NCBI GenBank assembly: GCA_005776885.1
Contig: SXOD01000009.1
Span: 29,422-93,421 of the forward strand
DNA: 64,000 bases
Direction of reading: 5' to 3'
Source of the DNA: Planctomycetia bacterium
GTDB taxonomy: Bacteria; Planctomycetota; Phycisphaerae; Phycisphaerales; SM1A02
Both the position numbers and the translations under genes were made by a program. Of the stretch, positions 44,125 through 53,369 are shown piece by piece. The notes under the pieces are model-generated. The model worked only from the letters and a program-made list of their open reading frames with translations, was not told where the DNA came from and ran no database searches. Position 1 is the stretch's first letter; every line of letters begins with the position of its first letter.

Positions 44125-45272
44125 GAAGAGACCTTCTTTGTTGGTTGCCCAGCCATCGCCTTGGCCACGGTGGCCCCGATGACATCGATCCCGTGACACG
44201 CATCGACGGCACCGATGGCCTTGGCCTCGCCGGGCATTCCCCACACCACGCTGGTGTCGCGATCCTGGGCGAAGGTGAGCCACCCCGCACGTCGGAGGCT
44301 CAAGAGCCCGCTGGCACCGTCGCGCCCCATGCCAGTCAGCAGCACCGCGGCGCCACCGGCAGGACAGGCGCGCGAGGCCGAATCGAACAGGGTGTTGATC
44401 GACGGGCGATGCACATCGGAGGGCTTCCCGGAAAGCGAGACCATCGCGCCCGAGGGGCCGATCGCGAGATGCTTCCCTCCCTCGGCGACCAGCACTTCAC
44501 CCGCGATCGGTTCGTGGCCGGTGCGCGCGAGGGCGACCGAATGCCCGATCCGGCTCCCGAGCCACGCGGCAAAGCCCGGCAGGAACTGAGGGTCCATGTG
44601 CTGGACGATGATCGTGGCGACGGGTGGTGCTCCCACGGCACGCGCACGATTCCAGCCCGAGAAGAAGTCGACGATGGCCTGTGGGCCGCCGGTGGACGCT
44701 CCGATGAGGAGCAGCGAGGTGCACGAGGCAGCCGGTGCGGGTGCCGCCTTGTTCGGCGTCCCAGCGGCGCAGGGTGCCACGACGGCTTCGATCGGCGCCG
44801 CTGCCGCCGATGCCTTGGACCGCACCAAGTCAGCCTCGACCGCTGCGCGAACCGCGGCGATCTTCTCGAGGAGTCGGCCCGCGTCGCCACCGGCAGCGCT
44901 GCCGGTCGCACCACCGCCGGGGCCAACTGCTCCCGCCGCCGAAGGCATCCGCGGCGTGTCAACCGCGTCCAGCGCGCCCGCGCCGATGGCCTCGTACACG
45001 CCGTGGGCATTGCCCTCGACCGTTGCGGTCACGACGATGACCGGGCACGCCGACTGCGCCATGATCTGTCGAGTCGCCTCGACGCCACCCATGCGGGGCA
45101 TCACGAGGTCCATCAACACCAGGTCCGGCGTGTCGCCACGACACTTGGCCACGGCCTCGTCGCCGTCGTTGGCCACCCACGCCAGCTCGGCGCCTGGCAC
45201 GAGGGCGACCGCTCGCTTGAGGGCTTCCCGGGCCATGGCCAGGTCGTTCACGATGGCGATTCGGTAGGCCAT
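44121..45272 (-). CDS. wspF: CheB/WspF-like receiver-methylesterase
   Basis: 383 residues. Receiver with IVNDLAMAREALKRAV (the VND start is typical of WspF), D55 in LVLMDLVMPRMGG; then a Pro/Ala linker and the CheB methylesterase domain with its triad in LLIGASTGGPQ (Ser), IIVQHMDPQFLPGF (His) and LTGMGRDGASG (Asp). It removes methyl groups from the chemoreceptor of this operon to reset signalling. The gene is sixth in the operon and overlaps the response regulator by 4 bp. Confidence 0.92.
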   Translation of the reverse strand: MAYRIAIVNDLAMAREALKRAVALVPGAELAWVANDGDEAVAKCRGDTPDLVLMDLVMPRMGGVEATRQIMAQSACPVIVVTATVEGNAHGVYEAIGAGALDAVDTPRMPSAAGAVGPGGGATGSAAGGDAGRLLEKIAAVRAAVEADLVRSKASAAAAPIEAVVAPCAAGTPNKAAPAPAASCTSLLLIGASTGGPQAIVDFFSGWNRARAVGAPPVATIIVQHMDPQFLPGFAAWLGSRIGHSVALARTGHEPIAGEVLVAEGGKHLAIGPSGAMVSLSGKPSDVHRPSINTLFDSASRACPAGGAAVLLTGMGRDGASGLLSLRRAGWLTFAQDRDTSVVWGMPGEAKAIGAVDACHGIDVIGATVAKAMAGQPTKKVSS

Positions 45273-45299
45273 GCGGTGGTGCGTGTGCAGTCCTGGAGG

Positions 45300-47558
45300 T
45301 TACGGTGCGCCGATCAAGTCCATGATCGTGGCCGCGAAGGTCTGGTCGTGGAACGAACCCTTGGTGAGGTACGCGTTGGCCCCGGCGTCCAGCCCGGCGC
45401 GCCGGTCCTCGTCTCGATCCTTGTAGGAAACGACGGCGATCGGGAGATGGGCAAATCGCTGGTCGGCGCGCACCAGCTTGACCAACTCGATTCCGTTCAT
45501 GCGTGGCATGTCGATGTCGGTCACCAGGAGGTCAAACGCGCCCGCGCGAAGCTGGTTCCATGCATCGACGCCGTCCACCGCCACGGCGACTTGGTACCCC
45601 ATCCGCGCGAGCAGCTGGCGCTCCACTTCGCGCACGGTGATCGAGTCGTCCGCCACGAGCACTCGCTTGAACGCCGCCGCGAGCGCGCTTTCGTGTGTTG
45701 GTGTGCCCAGTCCACGAAGCGTGCCCTCCGTGAGGCCCTTGCGAAGCGTGGCCAGCATGTCCTCGACATCCACGATGAGCGCGGGGGCACCGTCATCCAG
45801 GATGGCGGCGCTGCTGATGTGCGGGACCTTGCCCAGCCGCCGGTCCAGGCTGCGCACGACCAGGTCCTGCTCGCCGAGGAATCGATTCACGACCAGGCCA
45901 ACGGATCCGTGCTCGTCGCCCAGCAAGACCACGCTGGTGGCGTCGCAGCGCGAGGCCTCGCCAAAGCCCAGCACGGCCGCGCCGTCGAGGAGCCCCACGG
46001 ATTCGCCGTCCACCTGGCACTGCAGCCGGCCTTGGACGGTCGTGACATCGTCCTCCTCCACCCGGAGCACTCGTTCGATGCGGGCCAGCGGGAAGGCGTA
46101 GGGCTCGCCGCCGATCTCGACCAACGCGGCACGGAGCACGCTCAGTGTCACCGGGAGCGTGAGCGAGAAGGTCGTGCCCACGCCGGGTCGACTCTCCAGG
46201 CGAACCGTGCCGGCGGTGGAAGTCACCATCTGGTGCACCACATCCAAGCCGACGCCGCGGCCGGAGACTTCGGTCACCGAGCTGGCGGTGGAGAACCCGG
46301 GCAGGAACAAGAAGTCGAAGAGTTCGCGCTCGCCCAGCGTGTTGGCGATCTCGCGGGTCTGCATGCCGCGCTCGATGACTCGCTCTCGAATGCGTTCGAT
46401 CGGGATGCCGCGGCCGTCATCGGAGACGCACACCAACAGTTGCCCCGCCTGATGTCGAGCTTCCACCACCAGCCGTGCCTGCGCTGGCTTGCCGGCGGCG
46501 AGGCGGTCCTCCCCTCGCTCGACACCGTGGTCCAGCGCGTTGCGGATGATGTGGTTGAGCGGGGCCTCCAGCCGAGCAAGGATGTCTCGATCGACGGGGA
46601 CGTGGCCGCCGACGATGTCCAGGTGCACTTCCTTGCCCAGCTGCCGCGCCAGGTCACGCACCATCCGCGGAAACCCTGCGACTCCCTCACGGAATGGCCG
46701 CATGCGACTCCCCACGACCTCGTGGTAGAGCGCGGTGGAGACTTCTTCCGTGCGCCGGAAGAATGCCTCCAGCTCAGCGATCCGTGCGACCAGCGCGGCC
46801 TCGACCTCGGCGACCGATTGGTCCACCTCTCGAAGCGACTCCACGCCCGAGCGGCGAGCCGCTTCCTCGACCGCGCTGCGAAGCCGTCGAGTGTCGCTGC
46901 GAAGCGAGGCGAGCGCGCGGCGCAGTCCCGGGGACCGACGACCCTCGACCATCGACTCGCCTGCCAGCTGCATCATCCGGTCCAGGTTCTCCGCGTTGAC
47001 CCGGACCGTGCGAGCGTCGGGCACCTCCGACGTGGTGGCGGTGCTCGAGGCAGTCGCCTCGACGCGCGGGATCGCAGCGGGCTCTGGCAGCAACTCACTT
47101 GGCCTGGCCGACACCTCCACCAACCCGGGAGTCGGGGTGGCCACGGGTTCGCCCGAGGCCGGCGGCGCGGCGCCGAGGGCCGCCACCAGCGTGTCGATCT
47201 CGGCGCGGTGCCGATCGGACCAGCCCGCGACCTCCGCCTCGTCTTGCCGGGAGAGTCGTTCCAGCAGATCCGTGCCCGCAAGCAGTTGGTCGATCCTCCC
47301 CCGCGTGGCAGACTCCGATCCCTTTTGCATGCGGACCAGCGCGTCCTCCATGTGGTGCGCCACGGACACGGCCGCGTCCACGCCAACAATCCTCGCGGCC
47401 CCCTTCATCGAGTGCGCGGCGCGCATCAGGGGCACGATGACGGCGAGATCGTTCGGCGACCGTTCCAGCTGGATCAAACCCTCGTTGAGCGCTGCGCAGT
47501 GCGTCTCGACCTCGGCGCGGAAGAGCTCGAAGAGGCTGAATCCCGAGAGGTCGCTCAT
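45300..47558 (-). CDS. wspE: CheA-type hybrid histidine kinase with receiver (WspE-like)
   Basis: 752 residues. HPt domain with phosphorylatable H49 in RAAHSMKGAAR; dimerisation helices; kinase domain with the N box LNHIIRNALDHGVE, G1 region VSDDGRGIPIERI and G2 GRGVGLDVV; CheW-like regulatory domain; C-terminal receiver with LLVTDIDMPRMNGIEL. This order (HPt, kinase, CheW, REC) is that of WspE. It phosphorylates the PP2C response regulator and CheB. Start overlaps the stop of the upstream CheW gene (ATGA). Confidence 0.93.
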   Translation of the reverse strand: MSDLSGFSLFELFRAEVETHCAALNEGLIQLERSPNDLAVIVPLMRAAHSMKGAARIVGVDAAVSVAHHMEDALVRMQKGSESATRGRIDQLLAGTDLLERLSRQDEAEVAGWSDRHRAEIDTLVAALGAAPPASGEPVATPTPGLVEVSARPSELLPEPAAIPRVEATASSTATTSEVPDARTVRVNAENLDRMMQLAGESMVEGRRSPGLRRALASLRSDTRRLRSAVEEAARRSGVESLREVDQSVAEVEAALVARIAELEAFFRRTEEVSTALYHEVVGSRMRPFREGVAGFPRMVRDLARQLGKEVHLDIVGGHVPVDRDILARLEAPLNHIIRNALDHGVERGEDRLAAGKPAQARLVVEARHQAGQLLVCVSDDGRGIPIERIRERVIERGMQTREIANTLGERELFDFLFLPGFSTASSVTEVSGRGVGLDVVHQMVTSTAGTVRLESRPGVGTTFSLTLPVTLSVLRAALVEIGGEPYAFPLARIERVLRVEEDDVTTVQGRLQCQVDGESVGLLDGAAVLGFGEASRCDATSVVLLGDEHGSVGLVVNRFLGEQDLVVRSLDRRLGKVPHISSAAILDDGAPALIVDVEDMLATLRKGLTEGTLRGLGTPTHESALAAAFKRVLVADDSITVREVERQLLARMGYQVAVAVDGVDAWNQLRAGAFDLLVTDIDMPRMNGIELVKLVRADQRFAHLPIAVVSYKDRDEDRRAGLDAGANAYLTKGSFHDQTFAATIMDLIGAP

Positions 47559-48244
47559 CGAACGGCCCCCTGCGCCACGCGCCCCAGGGCCTGGGCATCA
47601 AGGACGATCACCTCGCGGCCGCCGACGCGCGCCAGTGAATCGGTGCAGCCGCTGTGTGCCGCCGACAGCGTGAGGGGCGGGCTGCGCAGTTCTGCTGCGT
47701 CCAGGTCCTCCACGCCGAAGATGCGATCGACCTCAATCGCCCAGCGCCGACGTGATTCTTCGATGACCACCAGCGGGCGGCTTGGCGTGTCAGCCGCAGG
47801 CGAGGGCAAAGGTGAACGCGAAGGAGCAGGCGAAGGCAAGGGTGAACGCGAAGGAGCAGGCGAAGACGCGGCGGCGGGGGCCGTCGTGGAGCCCAGTCCA
47901 AGCGCTCGCTCGAGGGCAAAGCAGAGGAGGAGCTCGCCTTCGTGGTTGGCGATGCCACGGAACACGCTGTTGCTGCGGTGCGGGACCCGGTGGCGAGGGG
48001 CGTTCGCGATCACCCGGGCCACATCGGCGGCGCGGAAGGCCATTCGCTCACCGCCGCACTCCACCAGGAGCAAGCTGGTCCGGTCCAGACCGGCCTCCAC
48101 GATGGGAGACGCCAAGGCCTTGGTGGCAGCGTCGAGGTCCGCCTCGGAGAGGGGCTTGGCGAACAGTTCTCGCATGCCGGCCCGCGCGCGGCGCGCCAGG
48201 GCATTCTCGTCGGACGGTCCTTGTGTCGGCGGGTGCTGCGTCAC
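47555..48244 (-). CDS. wspD: CheW-like adaptor (WspD position)
   Basis: 229 residues. An N-terminal helical part of about 45 residues is followed by a CheW-like SH3 pair (LLLVECGGERMAFRAADVARVI, HRSNSVFRGIANHEGELLLCF, and later RRWAIEVDRIFGVEDL). A proline/serine loop made of two 10-residue repeats interrupts the domain. It couples receptor and kinase. Overlaps both neighbours by 4 bp. Confidence 0.88.
   Translation of the reverse strand: MTQHPPTQGPSDENALARRARAGMRELFAKPLSEADLDAATKALASPIVEAGLDRTSLLLVECGGERMAFRAADVARVIANAPRHRVPHRSNSVFRGIANHEGELLLCFALERALGLGSTTAPAAASSPAPSRSPLPSPAPSRSPLPSPAADTPSRPLVVIEESRRRWAIEVDRIFGVEDLDAAELRSPPLTLSAAHSGCTDSLARVGGREVIVLDAQALGRVAQGAVR
47799..47858. repeat. Two 30-bp in-frame tandem repeats in the CheW gene
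   Basis: Two adjacent 30-base units differing at two positions encode SPAPSRSPLP twice in a surface loop of the CheW-like protein. Confidence 0.88.
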
Positions 48245-49488
48245 GGGGTGCCTCCCCCGCCACGACCGGCGCGCTGGCGAAGGCGACGACCAGCTTCCAA
48301 GTCACCGCGACGCTCGGCGAGGACCGCCATCGTGAGCAAGGCCTCGTCGTGATTGGGTACGGCGTAAACCACTTGCCTGAGCCATTGCTCAGCCTCGGTT
48401 TCATCGCCGGCCGCGAGTGCCAGCGTGCCAAGCAAGTGAAGGAGCGAGGGTTCGCGGGACCCTCCGGCGTGCAAGGCGAGTGCGGCGGAGCGCGACTCAT
48501 CCAATCGACCCTCGTCCGCGGCACGGCGCGCTTCGGCGAGGCTGGTCGGCTGCGGAGAGCGTCGTTGGGACTCTCGCCGGGAATCTCGCCGTTGGGGAGA
48601 TGAGATTCGACTGTTTTCTGGTCGTTCTTCATCTTTCACGCGGGGCAGTCGAGCGCTCGCGTGCACAAAAGCGAACGCGGCAGGGTCAGCGCCCGGCGCA
48701 CCGTGGATCGATCGCTCACAGCCAAAGAGCGCCGGTCGCTCCGCATGGCCCAGGAACAGAATGCCCTGTGGACGCAGGATCCGGAGCAGCTGTTGTCCTA
48801 TTTGCTGGCGAGCATCAGCATCAAGGTAGATCGCCAGGTTCCTGCAGAACACGAGATCAATGGACTCCGCCGGCATGGCCGCAAGCGATTCGGGGGCGGC
48901 CCCAACCAGGAATGACGCCTGCGCGCGGATCCTCTCATGAACCGTTGGGACGCCATCCGCAACAGTCACGGCATCCCCGTCCGCGGCCCACGCCGGCATC
49001 TCGCCTCGAAGCGCCATCCTGCCCAGCGTCCCGCGTCTTGCGGCGTCCACGGCCGCGGCGTTGGGATCGATGCCAACGGCGCGCACCGAAGTGCATCCGT
49101 CAACCGCGCGGCCGATTCCAAGCGCGGAGGAAGATGCGACGACCGCCGAGAATGCCTCGGCTCCGTTGGCGCACGCCACGCTCAGGATCTGGAGCGGGCG
49201 ATCGACCGACCAGTCTCGGCTTCGGTCGCCGACCCATCGTCGGATGTACTCAAATGAGGCGGGGTAACGGAACAGCCAAGTCTCCGGCACCGCGATCTGC
49301 GAGCGAAGCCATCCCAGCTCGGCCTCATCTCGCTCCACCAGTTCCGCGTAGTGGATTGGCGACTCCAGGCGGTGCTTCGCGCATCGCTCGGCGACCAACG
49401 ACGGCAGCCCGGCACTGCGCACCAGTTCAGGCTGCAACCGCTCCTTGAGGAGTCGGCTGGCGATCCGGTCGCAGGCATCGTCGATCAT
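48241..49488 (-). CDS. wspC: CheR methyltransferase with TPR (WspC-like)
   Basis: 415 residues. CheR: N-terminal helical part, VPETWLFRYPASFEYIRR, SAM-binding LQILSVACANGAEAFS (the usual CSTGEE glycine motif is changed to CANGAE), IDLVFCRNLAIYLD and LRPQGILFLGHAE. A charged Arg/Ser linker (about 275-310) joins a TPR pair. It methylates glutamates of the chemoreceptor. Overlaps the downstream CheW gene by 4 bp and lies 4 bp after the upstream CheW gene. Confidence 0.88.
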   Translation of the reverse strand: MIDDACDRIASRLLKERLQPELVRSAGLPSLVAERCAKHRLESPIHYAELVERDEAELGWLRSQIAVPETWLFRYPASFEYIRRWVGDRSRDWSVDRPLQILSVACANGAEAFSAVVASSSALGIGRAVDGCTSVRAVGIDPNAAAVDAARRGTLGRMALRGEMPAWAADGDAVTVADGVPTVHERIRAQASFLVGAAPESLAAMPAESIDLVFCRNLAIYLDADARQQIGQQLLRILRPQGILFLGHAERPALFGCERSIHGAPGADPAAFAFVHASARLPRVKDEERPENSRISSPQRRDSRRESQRRSPQPTSLAEARRAADEGRLDESRSAALALHAGGSREPSLLHLLGTLALAAGDETEAEQWLRQVVYAVPNHDEALLTMAVLAERRGDLEAGRRLRQRAGRGGGGTP

Positions 49489-49492
49489 GACT

Positions 49493-50062
49493 TCATGCGT
49501 TCCTGCTCGTGGCCAGCTCGGTCGAGCAGAGCGGCACCGGAGCGGTCAGTTGCGGATGGGCGCGCGCCAGCAACGCCGGGTGAAATCGATGAAGTGCCTG
49601 CCCATCAAGGCGCTCCACGGCACCAACCCAGGGCGCCGCGCCCGGGCCGGACTCCCATCGACCCGACTCGGGCACGACCGCGTCGTCCTCCAGCGCATCG
49701 ACGGACAGGGCAAAGCGAAGGAGGCGGGGTTCTCGCGACGGCTCGGTGCCTTCACCGGCGCCTGCTCCCGTCGTTGCGCTCGCGCCCAGCGCCGACTCCA
49801 GCGCCGACTCCAGCGCCGACTCCATCGCGGCCTCCATCACAAGGACCCGCGCCCCCAGCGTCGGCGCCACGGAACCCGAGCCCAGCAAGAGGCGCGCCCC
49901 GTCCACCAGTGGGAGCAAGGCGCCGTGGACATCGATCACGCCGACCACGAATGGAGGTGCGCCGGGCACGGATTGCGCCCGCACGAGCGGGTGCACGGCC
50001 TTCACGAGGGAAGACTCGATCGCGAACCGGTGCCCGCCAACGACGACGACGAAGGAACGCAT
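49493..50062 (-). CDS. wspB: CheW-like adaptor (WspB position)
   Basis: 189 residues. CheW-like fold: FVVVVGGHRFAIESSLVKAVHPLV, PPFVVGVIDVHGALLPLVDGARLL. Three 12-bp repeats add ESAL units in a loop. Its initiation codon shares one base with the stop of the receptor gene, so the two are translationally coupled. Pairs the receptor with the CheA-like kinase. Confidence 0.82.
   Translation of the reverse strand: MRSFVVVVGGHRFAIESSLVKAVHPLVRAQSVPGAPPFVVGVIDVHGALLPLVDGARLLLGSGSVAPTLGARVLVMEAAMESALESALESALGASATTGAGAGEGTEPSREPRLLRFALSVDALEDDAVVPESGRWESGPGAAPWVGAVERLDGQALHRFHPALLARAHPQLTAPVPLCSTELATSRNA
49788..49823. repeat. Three 12-bp in-frame tandem repeats in the wspB-like gene
   Basis: AGCGCCGACTCC three times in a row, encoding repeated Glu-Ser-Ala-Leu units on the minus strand. 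Confidence 0.9.
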
Positions 50063-52107
50063 CAGTCGCCTCGCAAGCGGAAGGCGGCGACGGCAGTGCG
50101 GAGCGTGCCGACCGCGGCGCGGAGTTGTTCGGATGCTCGACCAAACTCGCTCACCACATCCGCCGTGGTGCGGGCGTTGGCGGACAGCGTGCCCATCGCA
50201 TCGCAGATCTGCGTGGCCCCGGCGGCCTGGCTGCGCATGCCCTCGCGGACGGTGGAAAAACTCCTGGAGTTCTCCGCCACCGCCGCAATGATGCCAGACA
50301 CCCGCTGACCGACCTCCTTGACCTCCTCCACATTTCGGCGGACTTGGTCGTTGAATCGATCCATTTCCATGACGCCGCTGGAGACGGCGCCGCGCATTTC
50401 CTTCACCATGCGTTCGATGTCAAGCGTCGCCTGCGCGGTCTGGTCCGCCAGCCGGCGGATCTCGCGGGCGACCACCAGGAAGCCGCGACCGTACTCGCCC
50501 GCCTTTTCGGCCTCGATGGCCGCATTGACGGAGAGCAGATTGGTCTGGTCCGCGACCTTGGTGATGGTCACCACCACGCTGCCGATGTTGCCGGCCTTCT
50601 CGTTGATCGTCGCCAACCGGTCGGCGATGCTCACCGTGGCGGCGTTCAGCGCCTGCATGGCGTGTTCCATCGCATCCAGTCGCTGGGTTCCCTCTTGCGC
50701 ACCATGCGCGGCGGCCTGCGCGCGCTCGTTCACCGCGTCCATCTCGTGCGCCAACTCCTGACCGGTCGTCGTGATCTGGCGTGCCGCCGCGGCAATCTCT
50801 GCGCTGCTCGCCCCGAAGGACGCGACGACTTCCTCCTGGCGCTTCGACGAGGCGGCCAGCTGCGTGCTGGTGGACCCGATCTCCAGGCTGGCTTCGCGCA
50901 CCTGTCCGACCAGCGTGTTGAGATCGGTGGTCATGCTGTCCAAGGCCCGGAGCAGGTCGCCAGTCTCGTCAATCTGGGTGCTTCCCGAGAGCGCCGTCGT
51001 CAGGTCACCCTGCGCGACGCTCTGTGCCGACGCTGCGGCGACCATCATGCGACCAGCGACTCGCTTCGCGGCGAACAAGACAAGGGCCGCGATGAAGAGT
51101 GCGCCCAACCCCGCAACGCCGAGCGTCTGTGCCGCGCCTGCCATGATGGGGCCGAGAATGCGGTCGGCCGGAACGCTCATCACCAGGTACCAGTCGCCCG
51201 TCTGGATGTGCGCGACGGAGAAGAACGAGTCGCCACCCGCGGCTGGGTCGTTGCGCTCCGTGGTCGCCTCACGCGCCGAGAGCTCACCCCAGATTGGCCC
51301 GTAGGCCGTATCAGCCACCTGGACGGTGCGCCAATCGTGGAGTGGCACGGCGTATTCGCGATTTGTCCCGTCCGACGCCACCACGACCCGGCCGCGGCCC
51401 GTGACCAAGACGATGTCAACGTCCAGTTCGGCAGCGCGCCGGTCGATCTCGACCTGAAGGTCATCCAGCGCCCGATCCGCACCAATGACCCCCATGAATG
51501 TGCCGTCCCGAATGATTGGCGTCATGTGCTCGACCATCAACTTGCCCTCATAGGAATAGGGCTCGGTGAGGATCGTGCTGTCGTCGCGACGCTTTGACCA
51601 GTTCTCCAGCGGCAGCTGGTACCACATGTCCGTGGCCATCCCCGTGAGCGCCTTCAAGCCGATGGCGTTGTCGCTCTTCCAGTCGCGGAACCAGTAGCCC
51701 AACATCCTCCCGTTCTCATCGACGGCCCCGGCGGGACTCATCGAGGCGTCGTGGCCATCGGCGTTGGGCTCGTAGCCGATGCCTATTCCGGTGATTTGCG
51801 GCGCCGACTCCAACGCCGCGCGCCCGAGCCGAAGTGTCGCTTCGCGATCACCGAAGAATCCGCCAGACTCGCCCTGCGAAGCCGCCAGGGACTTGGAGAC
51901 CTGGAAGTTCCGTGCGATATCGGCTTCCACCCAGCTGGCCAGGCTCTTGGCTTCCCACTCCAGGATCTCCTTCGCGTCACTGAGCGTCCGGTTGTAGTTG
52001 TCCCACGCCGCAATCCCGGCCACCGCCAGCATCACCACCATCGTGGGCGCCAGGCTGGCCAGAAGCAACTTGCCCAGGAGGCTTCGATGGAATGGCCGAC
52101 GGCTCAC
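50062..52107 (-). CDS. wspA: Methyl-accepting chemoreceptor with extracellular sensor (WspA-like)
   Basis: 681 residues. TM1 at about 10-32; a periplasmic region of about 300 residues resembling a Cache domain (YWFRDWKSDNAIGLKALTGMATDMWYQ); TM2 near 325-345; HAMP; then the signalling domain with the conserved hairpin ADQTNLLSVNAAIEAEKAGEYGRGFLVVAREIRRLADQ written here only by its ends: ADQTNLLSVNAAIEAEKAG to VAREIRRLADQ. No NWETF-type CheR tether at the C-terminus. It receives the signal; ligand or surface cue unknown. Overlaps the zinc-ribbon gene by 4 bp. Confidence 0.9.
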   Translation of the reverse strand: MSRRPFHRSLLGKLLLASLAPTMVVMLAVAGIAAWDNYNRTLSDAKEILEWEAKSLASWVEADIARNFQVSKSLAASQGESGGFFGDREATLRLGRAALESAPQITGIGIGYEPNADGHDASMSPAGAVDENGRMLGYWFRDWKSDNAIGLKALTGMATDMWYQLPLENWSKRRDDSTILTEPYSYEGKLMVEHMTPIIRDGTFMGVIGADRALDDLQVEIDRRAAELDVDIVLVTGRGRVVVASDGTNREYAVPLHDWRTVQVADTAYGPIWGELSAREATTERNDPAAGGDSFFSVAHIQTGDWYLVMSVPADRILGPIMAGAAQTLGVAGLGALFIAALVLFAAKRVAGRMMVAAASAQSVAQGDLTTALSGSTQIDETGDLLRALDSMTTDLNTLVGQVREASLEIGSTSTQLAASSKRQEEVVASFGASSAEIAAAARQITTTGQELAHEMDAVNERAQAAAHGAQEGTQRLDAMEHAMQALNAATVSIADRLATINEKAGNIGSVVVTITKVADQTNLLSVNAAIEAEKAGEYGRGFLVVAREIRRLADQTAQATLDIERMVKEMRGAVSSGVMEMDRFNDQVRRNVEEVKEVGQRVSGIIAAVAENSRSFSTVREGMRSQAAGATQICDAMGTLSANARTTADVVSEFGRASEQLRAAVGTLRTAVAAFRLRGD

Positions 52108-52421
52108 GACTTGCCGAAGAGCTTGCCCAGGATCCCGTTCCCCGACTTCTCGTGTCGAACGAGGATCTCCAGTTCACCGGCGTCGAAGAACACGCCGCCG
52201 CACCCGCCGCACCTGTCGATCATCACGCTCCCCTTGGCCACCTCGGCCATGGCGCCGCCGCACTTGGGGCACCGCATCCAGTGGGCTTCCTTGGCGGCGG
52301 ATGCGGCGGCATCGGCTCGTTGCGAACTCAACTTCTCGCGCAGCTTGGCCAACGCCTCCAGCTCTTGCTGCTTGAAAGTGGCTTCTTCCTGGTCGTATCC
52401 GGTGGGTTCAATGGAACTCAT
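52104..52421 (-). CDS. zf-TFIIB-like zinc-ribbon small protein
   Basis: 105 residues. A charged N-terminal helix (about 1-45) precedes a zinc ribbon MRCPKCGGAMAEV / IDRCGGCGGVFFDAGEL, the usual zf-TFIIB pattern in small bacterial proteins. Its stop overlaps the start of the chemoreceptor gene (ATGA), making it the first gene of the Wsp-like operon. Not part of the classical Wsp set; role unknown. Confidence 0.8.
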   Translation of the reverse strand: MSSIEPTGYDQEEATFKQQELEALAKLREKLSSQRADAAASAAKEAHWMRCPKCGGAMAEVAKGSVMIDRCGGCGGVFFDAGELEILVRHEKSGNGILGKLFGKS

Positions 52422-52434
52422 GGCTCGGTCGATG

Positions 52435-52950
52435 CTAGCGGCGGAACCGCGCCTCGTAGAGGGCCACCCACTCCTTCGGGGTCATCCGCTTGCACAGGTC
52501 CGCGATGAGGTCGACGGGTACCTGGTCTGGCTTCTTGAACCGGATGCACGACTTGCCCATGTCGAGCTTGCGCGGCACTCGCTTCGCCCACTCCTCCGTG
52601 AACCACCTGTACAAGGTCGGATCGGCGTAGACGCCCATGTGATAGACGGCGATGTGGCTCTTCTGCGAGGCCAGACCCACGAAGGGCAGTGGCGTGTTGG
52701 GCGTGCAGTGGTAGCCCGGGGGATACATCGACAGCGGCACGACCCATCCCGGCATGCCGTGCTGGATGACCTCGGCGAAGCCCTTGGGGAGGGCCTTTCC
52801 CATCGCGCGCCGCAACTGGAGCATGATTGCCTTGCGGTCGGCGGGGAGTGCCGCGTAGTACGCGTCGGGACTTGCTGGCGTCGGTCGTCGGGCGGCTGCC
52901 TTGGACACGGTGCTCGTTTTCTTCGCGCGGGTTGCCGTGGTCTTGGCCAT
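52435..52950 (-). CDS. DUF1801-family protein
   Basis: 171 residues from ATG 52950, giving a Lys/Ala/Thr-rich basic N-terminus (MAKTTATRAKKTSTVSKA) before the conserved domain. SPDAYYAALPADRKAIMLQL, HGMPGWVVPLSM and SHIAVYHMG match the DUF1801 (YdhG-like) pattern. The basic tail could contact nucleic acid. Function unknown. It is 13 bp upstream of the zinc-ribbon gene on the same strand, so it may head the same transcript. Confidence 0.75.
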   Translation of the reverse strand: MAKTTATRAKKTSTVSKAAARRPTPASPDAYYAALPADRKAIMLQLRRAMGKALPKGFAEVIQHGMPGWVVPLSMYPPGYHCTPNTPLPFVGLASQKSHIAVYHMGVYADPTLYRWFTEEWAKRVPRKLDMGKSCIRFKKPDQVPVDLIADLCKRMTPKEWVALYEARFRR

Positions 52951-53047
52951 CAGGGGAGCATAGGTCTGCTCTCTGCCGGCGAGGCCGCATCGATGCACTC
53001 GGATGGACCGGCCAATGCGCGCCCGAGCGTGCCGCTACCCTATCCCG

Positions 53048-53347
53048 ATGCTTCCGGATCGCCCGAAGAAGCCAGCCCTCAGCACCCACGCCACCGTACG
53101 CGGGCAGCAACGCGGCATCTCGGCCGGCGCCATTCATGCGTTGCTTCAACACGCGGACCGATACCACGCGGGTGACGGTGCGCTGGCGTACTTCATGAGC
53201 AAGCGAGCGGTGCAGCGGGCCCGACGATTCTTCGGTATCGATCTGAGTGAGTGGGCCAACATCGCGCTCATCATGTCCCCCGACGGCGTCGTGATTACGG
53301 TGCAGCATGTTGCGCGCCCCAAGCACAGCTGGCGCGGCAAGCACTAG
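53048..53347 (+). CDS. DUF4258-like small protein
   Basis: 99 residues from ATG 53048 (the frame is open from 53003). HATVRGQQRGISAGAIHALL, then ALAYFMSKRAVQRARR and SPDGVVITVQHV fit the small DUF4258 pattern (single domain, beta-sheet). Some relatives lie in toxin-antitoxin-like loci, but no partner gene is next to it here. Function unknown. Confidence 0.6.
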   Translation: MLPDRPKKPALSTHATVRGQQRGISAGAIHALLQHADRYHAGDGALAYFMSKRAVQRARRFFGIDLSEWANIALIMSPDGVVITVQHVARPKHSWRGKH

Positions 53348-53369
53348 CGCGGAGCCTGTTCAACACGCT

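Noticed and set aside
44145..48335. 1396-codon open frame on the plus strand opposite the che genes
   Set aside because: It is antisense to five well-supported chemotaxis genes, has Arg/His-rich translation, and arises from their GC-rich codon usage.
48600..48635. Third copy of the 44-bp hairpin in the CheR gene
   Set aside because: Similarity is partial (short matching blocks around TCGAC and TGGTCG) and it lies in an open coding linker; kept only as a remark.
53048..53347. Toxin-antitoxin locus based on the DUF4258-like gene
   Set aside because: No antitoxin-like partner lies beside it; the neighbours are a DUF1801 gene and a dehydrogenase gene.
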